From: VXPW01 sp965115815
GTDB taxonomy: Bacteria; Pseudomonadota; Alphaproteobacteria; TMED109
NCBI GenBank assembly: GCA_965115815.1
Contig: OZ220465.1
Location: 2,666,001-2,730,000, forward strand
DNA: 64,000 nucleotides
Direction: 5' to 3'
Positions 54,175-63,488 of this stretch are shown piece by piece. Made by a program: the position numbers and the translations under genes. Positions within the stretch are counted from its first letter, which is position 1; every line of letters begins with the position of its first letter. The notes beneath the pieces were generated by a model. It did not search any database, was not told where the DNA came from, and was given only the letters and a program-made list of their open reading frames with translations.

Positions 54175-54338
54175 GTATCTACTCACCCCCCTACTGATGA
54201 CGAATCGTTTTTCCTGACGGGTTCGGATCCGGTATTTTCCCTTGTCCCTTTAACTCGCTCGCGACCGATGACCGGAGGTGCGTGTTCCGGCTGACAAGAA
54301 GCGGGTCGATCTTCGTCAGTAGGGGGGTGAGTAGATAC
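54175..54338. mobile_element. Miniature element family D (IS66-type ends), copy 2
   Basis: 164 bp, about 95% identical to 22638-22801, ends GTATCTACTCACCCC and GGGGTGAGTAGATAC. No 8-bp duplication (left flank TGACATTC, right flank CCTGAGCC). Here the TAGATA site of element E is empty. Confidence 0.88.
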
Positions 54339-54344
54339 CCTGAG

Positions 54345-54761
54345 CCGAGGATTGCTCGCCTGGCTGGGGGAGAAGGGTACCGAGTCGCCGAAGCGGGGAC
54401 GGGAGTTCTGCGCGTTGCTGGAGGCGCACGACTTCGCGGGCTTCAGCGAGAAGCTCCGCGCCTGGATCGCGGGGATCCCCTACCAGTGGCACGCCAAGGG
54501 CGACCTGGCGCGCTACGAGGCTTGGTATGCGCGTCTTCTCTACATGTGGTGCGTCTCGGCAGGCAGGTCTTCGTGCTGGAGTTCAAGATGGCCGACGGCG
54601 AGGAGGACGGCGCCGCCGCACTGGATGCGGCGATGGCGCAGATGCGCGAGCGGGGCTATGCGGAGACGTACCGCGATCACGACGGCCCGGTCCACCTGAT
54701 CGGCGTGGCCTGCGGGCGCGAGGCGCGGAACCTCCTCGACCTCCGCGCCGAACCCGCGTGA
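54345..54761 (+). pseudogene. PD-(D/E)XK nuclease-like domain remnant (DUF1703/PDDEXK_9)
   Basis: Two frames joined near 54545: FSEKLRAWIAGIPYQWHAKGDLARYEAWYARLLY, then VFVLEFKMADGEEDGAAALDAAMAQMRERGYAETY and HLIGVACGREARNLLDL. This is the C-terminal nuclease part of the AAA-ATPase/PDDEXK_9 family, where about 25 residues between the two segments, including the catalytic Asp, are deleted. The LEFK motif (Glu, Lys) remains. The ATPase N-terminal half is missing at the family D element. Confidence 0.75.
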
Positions 54762-55150
54762 TCGGGATGCGCGAACGCACCATCCCCGCCGACCGCCGCC
54801 CCGTTCGGGACCGGGATCCCGGTCCCCTGTCTCATGCGGGGATCAGGCCACGCCGACAGAATGCGTCATGGATGCTCGATCGAAAGTCGGCACCCGGCCG
54901 GGTTGCCGTGCTCCTCTCGGATTGCCGCAGCGACCCCCACCCGGGGATCCGTGCACCGGCCGTCCGGATCAAGCGCCGGGCGAGTGGAGTCTGCCGGGCG
55001 GCTGTACCCGGCCGTGCGGAACCATTGCATTGAAACGGGTCACGATTTCCATTGCGTCCGGGCGTTCTTGGCCGTGAACGGCCAGTCGACGGCGCGGTCG
55101 GCCGCATCACGGATCCTCCCTACGGGATCGGTCCGGTACCGGACCGATCC
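54762..55150. other. Region with an IS630 transposase tail
   Basis: No intact gene. On the minus strand about 55110-55030 reads AVDWPFTAKNARTQWKS, corresponding to the last residues of IS630 transposases (compare TVDWRFTTADARVKLKS near 6860). The rest is unrecognised. Confidence 0.5.
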
Positions 55151-55342
55151 CACGGTGATCCCACGCTGATTCCGAGACGCGAAATCCGAGTGCGTTGGGG
55201 CTTGCGTCATCACAGATCGCCCCTTGATCGCAATTTTTCGCGCCGAGAAGGTCTAATTGAGCCTTGGCAGCACGATTGCAGCGCGACGCAGACCGAAAAA
55301 TCTCGCCGGTCGCCGCTGGATTAGCAGCGTGGGATCGTCGTG
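55151..55342. mobile_element. Miniature element family A, copy 4
   Basis: 192 bp, about 97% identical to 32724-32915. Perfect 9-bp duplication GACCGATCC (55142-55150 and 55343-55351). Confidence 0.94.
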
Positions 55343-55427
55343 GACCGATCCTCAAGCCAAGCGTGCCGAGAATCGGCCGATCGAAGCGATGGTTTCCGGA
55401 CAGACCCATGGCGGCTGGCTTCCCACG

Positions 55428-55772
55428 CTATTGCTGACGAAGCAGGCGCAGAATCTCCTGCTGCCCCCTTTCAAGCTCCTGCTGCCCTCTTTCGAGCTCC
55501 TGCTGTCCCCCTTCAAGGATGCCGACCCGCCGCACGAGTTCCCGTTGCCCCTGTTCCACACGTGCCAAGCCTTCACGGTTTTCGATGGAGACCATCGCGA
55601 GGAAGCCGATCGATCCGGCCACCAATCCGGTCGCTAGGATCAACACCCAAGGCGGAGCCCCGCCGGATGCCCGGCGGCGCTGCTCTTCCAGCGCGGATGC
55701 AATAGCGTCCGCCGCCCGCCGCTCAAGGCCGCTGTCCTCAAGGGTCCGTATCAGCTGCGGCGTGTCGGTCAT
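55428..55772 (-). CDS. Small coiled-coil membrane protein
   Basis: 114 residues from ATG 55772. An N-terminal helical part (LIRTLEDSGLERRAADAIASAL) is followed by a transmembrane segment (PPWVLILATGLVAGSIGFLAMV, about residues 41-62). A coiled-coil tail ends in three GQQELER heptads (from about residue 85). The layout recalls DUF1640/CCDC90-type proteins with a reversed order of parts. I do not recognise a specific family. It is the only undamaged reading frame between 54000 and 60000. Confidence 0.6.
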   Translation of the reverse strand: MTDTPQLIRTLEDSGLERRAADAIASALEEQRRRASGGAPPWVLILATGLVAGSIGFLAMVSIENREGLARVEQGQRELVRRVGILEGGQQELERGQQELERGQQEILRLLRQQ

Positions 55773-56302
55773 GCGCGCTCCCGGAGTTCGAAAAACCTGC
55801 AACCCGACGATGCGGACAACCGGGGAAGCCGCAAATCCGGAAGCCGGTCCGGATCCCTTCGACCCTCCATTGCGGAAAGACACTGGTTCACGTGCTGTCC
55901 TCCTGACAGCCCGACGATGCAGCATGGACAGCTGCAGGCAGGGGCCGTCCCCGCGGTTCGGAGCCGTGTCCGATCCGCAACGACCCGCTGAGGTCCTTCG
56001 GTCCGGTATCCGATTGGTACGGAATCCGTGTGACACTCCGCCGACCGTCCGGGATCGAACGGGCACCGACACCGGCCCAGCGCGGAAATTCTGCCAGCCT
56101 GCGGTCGTGAAGTCAATGTCGGCGGGCTACCGCACAGGAACATTCCGTGCCTATCCGCTTGCTTCATACACCCACGACATGTAGCAGGCTTCCAGTGAGC
56201 CGGGAGGGCCGTGCTTCATGAGCATTTTCGAGCGTCCAGACTTGGAGTTTCCCCAGTCGGTGCCCGGGTTTCAGGCAGCATCCCGTTACTCCACATCTAG
56301 TC
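55773..56302. other. Region without a recognised gene
   Basis: No frame with family resemblance. It should contain the promoter of the small gene ending at 55772. The right part leads into the IS1634-type end at 56302. Confidence 0.4.
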
Positions 56303-57865
56303 CGAAGTTCCAGAGCCGATCAGACCTAAGTATCTGATAGGAATGACATTCGGTACATTTCAGCGGTGTCGGACTGGGTACACTACGGCTTCACGCCCAG
56401 GAGCTTGAATGCCTTTCTCTGGAGTGGCGTGGGCCGTGTGGTGACCGGGAAGGGGTCGGCGCCCGCAAGGCGGGGTGCCACGGTGTTGCGGGTGAGGGTG
56501 GCGAGATCACCGATGAGGGTGCGGAAGCGGTGCACCGGATCCCCTCCGGGCGTCCTCTTCGTGGCCGCCTTGGCCCGGGCGCCCGCCGAGATTTCTGCCG
56601 GTGCTACGACGGACGGCCGCCGGGCCTCGGCGCCTTCGGCATCCTCGTCATCGAACCGCAGGGGCTTCAGGTTCCGGCGCATGTGCCCTTCGACGTAGTA
56701 GGCGAGCATGCACAGGAAGACGTGGGCGCGGACTCGGGGTTCGGTGCGGGGGTAGACGGGACGCACCTTCAGGTCCACGGTCTTGAGGCTGCGGAAGGCC
56801 CGTTCCACGGAGCTCAGCCGCTGGTAGGTCCGGCACCGTGCCGGGACCGTCGAGCTCGCTCTGCGGCAGGCTGGTGCGGACCCCGTAGAGACCGTCGAGC
56901 CGGGCCTCGGCCGCGATGGAGGCGTCGTTTCGCTGGTAGGTGAAGACACCGTCATCGTCGATGGACCACGTGAAGTGCTTGGCCATCTTGTACGTGCCGA
57001 TGACCTTGCCGACCCGCTCCCCGATCTTCCCGGCCCCCTGGAGGCGGCGCGTCTCGCGCCGTGTCGCTGCGGCCATCGGTGCGAGCCGCGCCTCGGTGGC
57101 CTCGAGCAGCTCCTGACGCGTGCGGGCCCGGTCCTCGGCCCGCAGGGGATTGCGGCCGACCATGAGGTGCTCGCCGGGATCCGCATCGCGGGTGATCTCC
57201 GCCAGGTCTCTCTCGTCGAAGAGCGACATCTCGACGTCGCCGGCCTCCACCAGGGAACGGATGGCCGGTCCCCTCAAGGCGCGGATCCCGTCCAGGCCCG
57301 CAGGCTTCACCTCCTCGCGGATGCGCGCCTCGGTCCGCATCCCCCGATCCCCCACCCGCACCACCTTCGCCAAGGAGAACCGCTCCCGCAGCGTGGCGAC
57401 CTGCGAGGACCGCGTGGCCGGGTCCGCCGTGGTGCCGGGGAACCCCGGCACCGACACCGGACATCCGTCCCGGTCGCACCGAAGGCCGAACTCGATCGGC
57501 AGCGTGCCCTTCGTGCCATCCCGGGAAGGACCTCGCTTGGCCAAGGGGCATGCTCTCCCCTCCATCCACACGGAAGTCCGGTCCTACCGCACCCGACCGC
57601 CCTCTTCGAGGTGCCACTTCGCCAAGGACCGCTCGATCCTCTCCGGACGTTCCAGGAGCCCGTCCATGGCGCCGTAGAGGGCATTCTCGTCCCACTCCGC
57701 ATCGAGGAGCTCGCCTAGGGTGGAGACCGCGGTGGCCTCGGCCAGCCCCCGTGCCGTGGCCCGCTTCGAGGCGGGCTCGAGGATGCGTGCCACGATCAGG
57801 GCGAGAACCGGATCGCGCTCGGGAGAAGGCTTCGGGTCGATCCGCCGGTCCAAGCCCAGCTTCTT
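56303..57865 (-). pseudogene. IS1634-family transposase, decayed
   Basis: Minus strand from 57865: ALIVARILEPASKRATARGL and YGAMDGLLERPERIE. An in-frame TAG at 57584 stands where relatives have the Tyr of LYDVTS; then SVWMEGRACPLAKRG, IEFGLRCDRDGCPVSV, VVRVGDRGM (catalytic Asp) and YKMAKHFTW. After a frameshift near 56840 the Glu-containing end follows: YQRLSSVERAFRSLKTVDLKVRPVY, VFLCMLAYYVEGHMRRNL. The coding part ends at 56383. The N-terminal ~70 residues are lost at the junction with the integrase fragment. Confidence 0.82.
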
Positions 57866-57879
57866 CCGGGTTCCCAGCA

Positions 57880-58567
57880 CCGCGGCCCCAGGACCATGGG
57901 GCCGGGAGCGGACGAGGTCGAAGGCGTCGTCGAGACGTCGGACTGCGGTTCCTCCCTGGAGAGCGTGCCTCGTTTCAGGGTCGAGAAGCACGAGCGCTTC
58001 CTCACCCGCGAGGAACTCTCCCGGCTTGGCGAGGCGCTCAGGGCCGCGTCCGCCGGACGCCGGGCGTCCCCCCATGCGGCGGCCGCCATCTACCTTCTCG
58101 TGCTGACCGGATGCCGGCGCAACGAGATCCTCGGCCTGCGGTGGGACGACCTCAACTTCGACACCGGCGAGGTACGGCTGCGCGACTCCAAGACCGGCGC
58201 GCGGATGGTCCCGATGCCGGCAAGGGTGGCCGCGGTGTTCGCCGGCCTGCCCCGTACGCCCGGCAATCCCTAGGTCTTTCCCGACAGGAAGAAGGGCGCG
58301 CGCCTGGTCAACCTCAACGACTCCTGGGAGTGCATCCGCAAGGACGCCGGTCTCGACGGCGTCCGCCTGCACGACTTGCGCCATACGTTCGCTTCCAGGG
58401 CGCTCGCGCTGGGCGAGGGCCTGGCGATGATCGGCGACCTGCTCGGCCACCGCAAGGTGAGCACCACCGCGCGTTACGCCCATCTCGCGCGGGACTCGGT
58501 GCGGGTGTCCTCGGCCCGGGTCGCCGCCGACATCGGCGCCAAGATCATGGCGCCGGACGGCCGCTAG
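57880..58567 (+). pseudogene. Tyrosine integrase, C-terminal part with in-frame TAG
   Basis: Begins inside the protein (RVEKHERFLTREELSRLGEAL). The catalytic domain is present: LTGCRRNEILGLRWDDL (first Arg), an amber TAG at 58271 where relatives have Trp in GNPWVF, HDLRHTFASRAL (His, Arg), LLGHRKVSTTARYAHL (His, Tyr). The core-binding N-terminal domain is missing at the IS1634 boundary. It is about 65% identical by eye to the next gene. Confidence 0.85.
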
Positions 58568-58604
58568 CGCGTCCGCGTCAGCGCATACTCCGGAAGGACA
58601 CTCC

Positions 58605-59809
58605 ATGCACAGCACCAACAAGCTCACCCTCTCCAGGCAGTCGGTCGACCGGCTTCCCGTCGCCGACCGGGAGATCGTCTACTGGGACCAGCATCTGCCC
58701 GGCTTCGGCGTGCGCGTCTATGCGACCGGGTCGAAGGTCTACATCGCGCACGCGCGTTCCGGCGGGAAGACCCGGCGCGTCGCCATCGGCCGTCATGGCG
58801 CATGGTCGACCGAGCGCGCCCGGCGCGAGGCCGGAGCGCTGATCGCGGACATCAAGGCGGGCAGGACGCCGGGCCGTCCCGGCGCGGACTCCGCGTCCAC
58901 CACCGGGCCGACGATCGCCGGGCTGGCGGACGACTACATGACCCAACATGTGGCCCTGCGCTGCAAGCCGTCCACGCGCGATCCTGCCGCCATATCCTCG
59001 ACAGGTTCCTCCTCCCCCGGTTCGGGGCGCTGCGCCTCGGCGAGATCACGCCCGATCACGTCGCCGCGCTGCACTACCGGCGCCGCGAGACGCCCATCAT
59101 GGCGAACCAGACGGTCTCCCTGCTGTCGCGACTCTTCCTGAGGGCCGCGGCCTCGGGCGACGCGCCGCCCGGCGGCAACCCCTGCCGGTTCATCAGGAAG
59201 TATCCGGCGCGAAGCCGCGAGCGCTTCCTGTCCGAGCAGGAATACGACCGGCTGGGCGCCGCGCTCGACGAACTCGAAAGTGCGGGCCGGGTTCTTGCCA
59301 GCGCCGCCGCAGCGATTCGCCTGCTGATGCTGACCGGCTGCCGGCGCAACGAAATCCTCACCCTCAAATGGGGGGATGTCGACCTCGAACACGACGAGCT
59401 CCGGTTGCGCGACGCGAAGACCGGAGCGCGCGCGGTTCCGCTGTCGCCGACGGCGAGAGGAGTGCTCACCGCCATCCCCCGGCAGCCCGGCAATCCCTGG
59501 GTCATCTTCGGGCGCGGACCCGGAACGCACCTCGCCAATCTCAACTCGTCGTGGGGGGGGGTGGTCCGCCGCGAGGCCGGACTCGAGGACATGCGGCTTC
59601 ACGACCTTCGCCACAGCTTCGCCAGCAGGGCGCTCGCGCTCGGCGAGAGCCTGCCGACGATTGCCCGGCTCCTTGGCCACAGCCAGATCCAGACCACCGC
59701 CCGCTACGCCCACCTTGCACGGCAACCGGTGAAGACCGCCGCCGCCACCGTCGCGGACAGCCTCGCGGACGACATGGGGCCGGCGCCCGGCGCTCCCTCC
59801 ATCACCTGA
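58605..59809 (+). pseudogene. Tyrosine integrase, frameshifted
   Basis: N-terminal arm-type domain from ATG 58605 (LTLSRQSVDRLPVADREIVY, YIAHARSGGKTRRVAIGRHG). A frameshift near 58977 leads into HILDRFLLPRFGALRLGEIT. The catalytic domain has LTGCRRNEILTLKWGDVD, HDLRHSFASRALALGE and LLGHSQIQTTARYAHL with the nucleophilic Tyr. About 400 residues in total, the size of island-type integrases. Only one frame break separates it from an intact enzyme. It probably marks the edge of a former genomic island that includes the nuclease-helicase pair. Confidence 0.87.
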
Positions 59810-59854
59810 CCGGCAGCCCCGTGCGCACTGCCGCTGAGAGTCTGTTCCCGGAGT

Positions 59855-60130
59855 AGCGGTCGGCCTCAAGACATGGTCGCTCAACGGGTCTTGAGGCCGA
59901 TATGGGGGTTCCCATGGCTTGGGGCGAGACCATCCAGGCGAAGTGTCAAGGACCGGATGACCATCGGCAAAACGGCCTGAACGACGAGGGGTGGTCGCTC
60001 GTGGCTCCGCTGGTCCTGACGTAGGGGGCGGCCGCACTCGACGAATCCGCGCTGCGAACAGGCGGCCGCCACGAGGCAGGCGCTTGCGGTGTGCAACGCC
60101 GGTCCCGTTCCCCCATATTATGGTCTCGCA
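59855..60130 (+). pseudogene. IS5-family transposase N-terminal remnant
   Basis: MAWGETIQAKCQ and GLNDEGWSLVAPLV repeat the start of IS5-type transposases (compare MAWSETARAKYQ at 25176). A stop follows within 40 codons and the remainder is lost. CTCAACGGGTCTTGAGGCCG at 59881 may be a decayed terminal repeat. Confidence 0.55.
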
Positions 60131-60197
60131 ACAGGCCCGCATCTCGACGCAACCCAAAGCCGAACTGTCCCTGCCCGACCTTCGCGGAGACTCAACT

Positions 60198-63100
60198 TCA
60201 ACCTGCCTCGCCTGAAAGGACTTCCCAGACCCGCCTGTATCCAGTCCCCGACAACGTCGCCCCTTCGGGTCTCACCCTCTCCCAGTCGTCCATGCTGAGA
60301 CCCTGCAGGAAGCGCCGCGCCTCACCCACCGAATATCGGCGTTCGTCCCTTCCGTTCACCTCTCTGTACAGACTGCCCAGCGCCTCGGCCGCACTGCGCG
60401 GTGCCGAATTCATACGCATGAGCACCGCATCCTCGCTGCTCACACCGTGATAGATCATCGCCGGCAGCGCATTGATCCGCCGTTTGTCGGCTTCCGAAAG
60501 TGCATCGAAATCGATTCCCGACATTCGGCTGAGAGCCGAAACACCCCATGTTCCGCTGTTGACGATTGTGCGATAGATCGCCCTGCATGCATTCGTCAGT
60601 GCATCTGTACCCGCTTCGTCGTCCTTTTCGTGGCTGAAATATTCCCTGGCAATCGCTTCCAGCCCTTTTCCGTTTACCCAGTCGTTGGTGATTTCGGATA
60701 TTCGGCTTCGGTCGGATCCCTCTCCGCCCAGCTCAGACAAGTCCTGTTTGAGTTGCGGCACTCGCAACATGACGCCAAAGAGGTCGGCCATTCTGCCTCC
60801 ACGGCCAAACAGACTTTCCGGGGCCCAGTCAGATACGGTGAGGCGGTCTTCCAGATTGCGGATTTCCTTCATCGCTGCTCCCACCCCTTCGGGTGAGAAA
60901 CCTGTGGAATCGGCAAGCTCCGGGATACCAGGCATCTCCGCCAGCTTGCGCGCATAGTTGTGCGTCGCATCCAGCAAAGCATCCGCCTTGTGTCGCCGCG
61001 CCGGATCATTTCTCATCGACGTGTATCCGTAGGTCTGCCTCAGAATCTGCTCGGAGTCCGCGAGGACCGCATCCAGGTTCTTCTTCTCCGCCCACAGGTG
61101 CGCGATGTAGCAGCGAAAATCATCCCATTGATCCATCCAGAGCACATCCGACAACTCCGCCAACGACCCTTGGGCCGCGAGCTCGTCAAGCAGCACCACA
61201 AGACGGGACACAAGCGCACCGGTGGTGCGACTCACGAACTCGATCAGAGCCTCGCGGTCTTTCCCTTCCGACAGGCCAACCACACCAACGCTGTCATGAC
61301 CGATGCGCCCAGCCCGTCCGGCGAGGTTCCAGAAATCCCGTGGCGTGATCTCCCGTCGGGTGAAGCCCACCGACCCCGTCCTCTGCGGCACGTAACGCGA
61401 AGACAGAAAGACTGACGACACCGGGAAGTTGATCCCTTGCGCAATCGTCGACGTTGCGCACAACATCCTGAGACTGCCGGTCTCCGCCAGCCATTCCATC
61501 AGTGTCCGGACTTCGTCGGACAGCCCCGCATGGTGAACGCCAACCCCTTTGTCGAGCAGGTCGACCAGTTTGAAGTCGGTACTGATCTCGGTGCGCAGGA
61601 AGTCCTGAACCAGCCTGATGTCTGACGGTACGCCTTCCGACCCTGTCAGGCTCCGCGCTGCTTCTCCGGCCATCTTCCAGACTAGGGGAATGGTATCGGC
61701 CACCGCCACGCTCGTGCCCCGCGCCGACATCACCGCGCCAATCGCTGCCGTTTGCAGCCCGAGACCCTTCTGAGCACCCTTCGCAAGCACCTGGCTCTTC
61801 GGCACATTGATCGGTTTTACGTCCCCGACGCGGTGGGTTCCATGAAGCGGCATGGTCTTCTCGGTCGCGGTCAGCGTCTCGAAGTCGAGATGCCAACCGC
61901 CGCGTTCGCTGTCATTTGCGACCGCCCGGTAGAGACCAATAATCCGCTCGTTGGGCTTCCACGGAACTGTGCCCAGGCTGATCGCATTGCCGGCATCGAT
62001 GTCCTGCGCCAGCCAGCGCGCCACCGATTCCGTCCCCTCTACGTAGGGCATCAGCAGGAGGAAATTTGCCTGCGGGCAGTCTCGCTTGACCGTCGCCAAC
62101 AACAGTTCGATCCGCAGGCCCCGCCCCTCGGCCTCCAGATTGTGGGCCTCGTCCATCACGACCAGAGCGAGAGGACGATCCACTTTCCTGTTGCGGATTA
62201 GCAATGACAGCTTTTCCGGCGTTGCAACCAGAATGTCGAACGGCTTGTCTTTGTCGGTAAGCAGCTCCTCCTCGAACGCGTCCACCTCGATGGCCGAGGT
62301 CAGCTGCTCGACCCGCAGGCCAATCGGCTCGAAGTCGACGCGCAAACGACGCGTTATCTGCGCCGACAACGCACGGGTCGGCGCGACATACACCACCCAT
62401 CCGCGGTCGCCCTGGAACTGGTTCAATGCCTGCAAGATACGGAACTGCGCGAGCAGTGTCTTGCCGCCCGAAGTGGGCAAATCGACTACGATCGCGGTTT
62501 TCGCCTGGTCGAGCAGCCCCTGCTCAAGCAACGCCGCGCGCTGTGGCGGCAAGAGCTCGAATATCGCCTGCTGTTTCCGGTGCGTCAGAGAGCGCACGAA
62601 TTTCGTGGTTCGCGAGTTGACTGTTCGCGTCGCCCACCACAGCGAATTCGTTACCATGATGCGCGCCGTGGCGTGCAGCCATCTGAGCACCACCTCGTGC
62701 TGCGCGTCCCCTGAAGCGGCCGCCGCCCGAATTCCCGCTTCGAAGTGCTTGTCCAGTGTGCCGAACGGATCGCTTGGTTCGCCTTGGAGCATGTAACTTG
62801 CAAGCGTCTCCGTCGCTTTCGCCCAGTTGTAAAGTGCCGCCAGCCGAAGGGCGATCACCCGGTCTACCGCCTCCGAACCATTTTGCAGGCGATGTTCTTC
62901 GTGAACCTTCTGGTCGTTGCGCAATCCTGCGATTATCTCGCGGATCCGGTCCAGATCGTCCCACCCCTCCTTGCGAAATAACCTGACCCAGCAGGCAAAC
63001 AACCTGTACAGGAGCCTGCGGTCCCATTCGGCATCCGCGACGCTCGGCGCCCTCAACGCCTCTCCCTGTTCCCGATACCAGCGCCGCAGGTCCGACCAGC

Positions 63101-63488
63101 GATCGCCGCAATAGGCGGCCGCGGAGAGTTGAAGCACGAAGAACAAGCGATCGTGCGTTTCAGCCGGGACAGGAAGGAGCCTGCGGACGTCGAACGCTCG
63201 GAACGAAGCGGCTACCGCCTGATCCCGGAGTTGTTGTTGCTCGCCGGCCGGACGGCTCAGCTCGTCGAGGCCCTCGATGGCAGCCAGCTCGAATGCCAGC
63301 GCCACCCTTTCCAGGAACGGCTCGTCCTCCGAATTCTCCTCGAACGAGAAACTGATCTGCTTGCCGACCGCCCGCCGCGCCAAACGCTGGTTGACAAGTT
63401 TGCCCGCGCGTACCAGCTCCTCCGCCCCGATGGCCGAAACGGCCCAATGTTTGTTGAGCGCCTCCAATGCTCTGCCGGACAGGCTCAT
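60198..63488 (-). CDS. Superfamily 2 (Ski2-like) helicase of a defence module
   Basis: 1096 residues. The first ~310 residues are a helical N-terminal region without recognised domain. Helicase motifs: I VVDLPTSGGKTLLAQ (about residue 338), Ia YVAPTRALSAQI, Ic VATPEKLSLLI, II VVMDEAHNLE (about 446), IV-V GVGVHHAGLSD and MLCATSTIAQGINFP, VI FWNLAGRAGRIGHD. About 380 residues of C-terminal accessory domains follow. ATG overlaps the stop of the upstream nuclease-like gene (ATGA), so they form one operon. Architecture fits HamB/AbpB helicases of Hachiman/AbpAB-type antiphage systems; the exact family is not proven here. Confidence 0.8.
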   Translation of the reverse strand: MSLSGRALEALNKHWAVSAIGAEELVRAGKLVNQRLARRAVGKQISFSFEENSEDEPFLERVALAFELAAIEGLDELSRPAGEQQQLRDQAVAASFRAFDVRRLLPVPAETHDRLFFVLQLSAAAYCGDRWSDLRRWYREQGEALRAPSVADAEWDRRLLYRLFACWVRLFRKEGWDDLDRIREIIAGLRNDQKVHEEHRLQNGSEAVDRVIALRLAALYNWAKATETLASYMLQGEPSDPFGTLDKHFEAGIRAAAASGDAQHEVVLRWLHATARIMVTNSLWWATRTVNSRTTKFVRSLTHRKQQAIFELLPPQRAALLEQGLLDQAKTAIVVDLPTSGGKTLLAQFRILQALNQFQGDRGWVVYVAPTRALSAQITRRLRVDFEPIGLRVEQLTSAIEVDAFEEELLTDKDKPFDILVATPEKLSLLIRNRKVDRPLALVVMDEAHNLEAEGRGLRIELLLATVKRDCPQANFLLLMPYVEGTESVARWLAQDIDAGNAISLGTVPWKPNERIIGLYRAVANDSERGGWHLDFETLTATEKTMPLHGTHRVGDVKPINVPKSQVLAKGAQKGLGLQTAAIGAVMSARGTSVAVADTIPLVWKMAGEAARSLTGSEGVPSDIRLVQDFLRTEISTDFKLVDLLDKGVGVHHAGLSDEVRTLMEWLAETGSLRMLCATSTIAQGINFPVSSVFLSSRYVPQRTGSVGFTRREITPRDFWNLAGRAGRIGHDSVGVVGLSEGKDREALIEFVSRTTGALVSRLVVLLDELAAQGSLAELSDVLWMDQWDDFRCYIAHLWAEKKNLDAVLADSEQILRQTYGYTSMRNDPARRHKADALLDATHNYARKLAEMPGIPELADSTGFSPEGVGAAMKEIRNLEDRLTVSDWAPESLFGRGGRMADLFGVMLRVPQLKQDLSELGGEGSDRSRISEITNDWVNGKGLEAIAREYFSHEKDDEAGTDALTNACRAIYRTIVNSGTWGVSALSRMSGIDFDALSEADKRRINALPAMIYHGVSSEDAVLMRMNSAPRSAAEALGSLYREVNGRDERRYSVGEARRFLQGLSMDDWERVRPEGATLSGTGYRRVWEVLSGEAG

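Noticed and set aside
22638..54338. 8-bp target duplications around the two family D elements
   Set aside because: Flanks were compared directly (for example TGACATTC against CCTGAGCC) and do not match, so no duplication is claimed.
25416..58273. In-frame TAG codons in otherwise open transposase and integrase genes (25416, 25572, 57584, 58271), suggesting amber suppression
   Set aside because: ftsI, mraZ and the amidase gene end in TAG, so TAG is a normal stop here. The affected genes also show frameshifts or truncations, so point-mutation decay is simpler.
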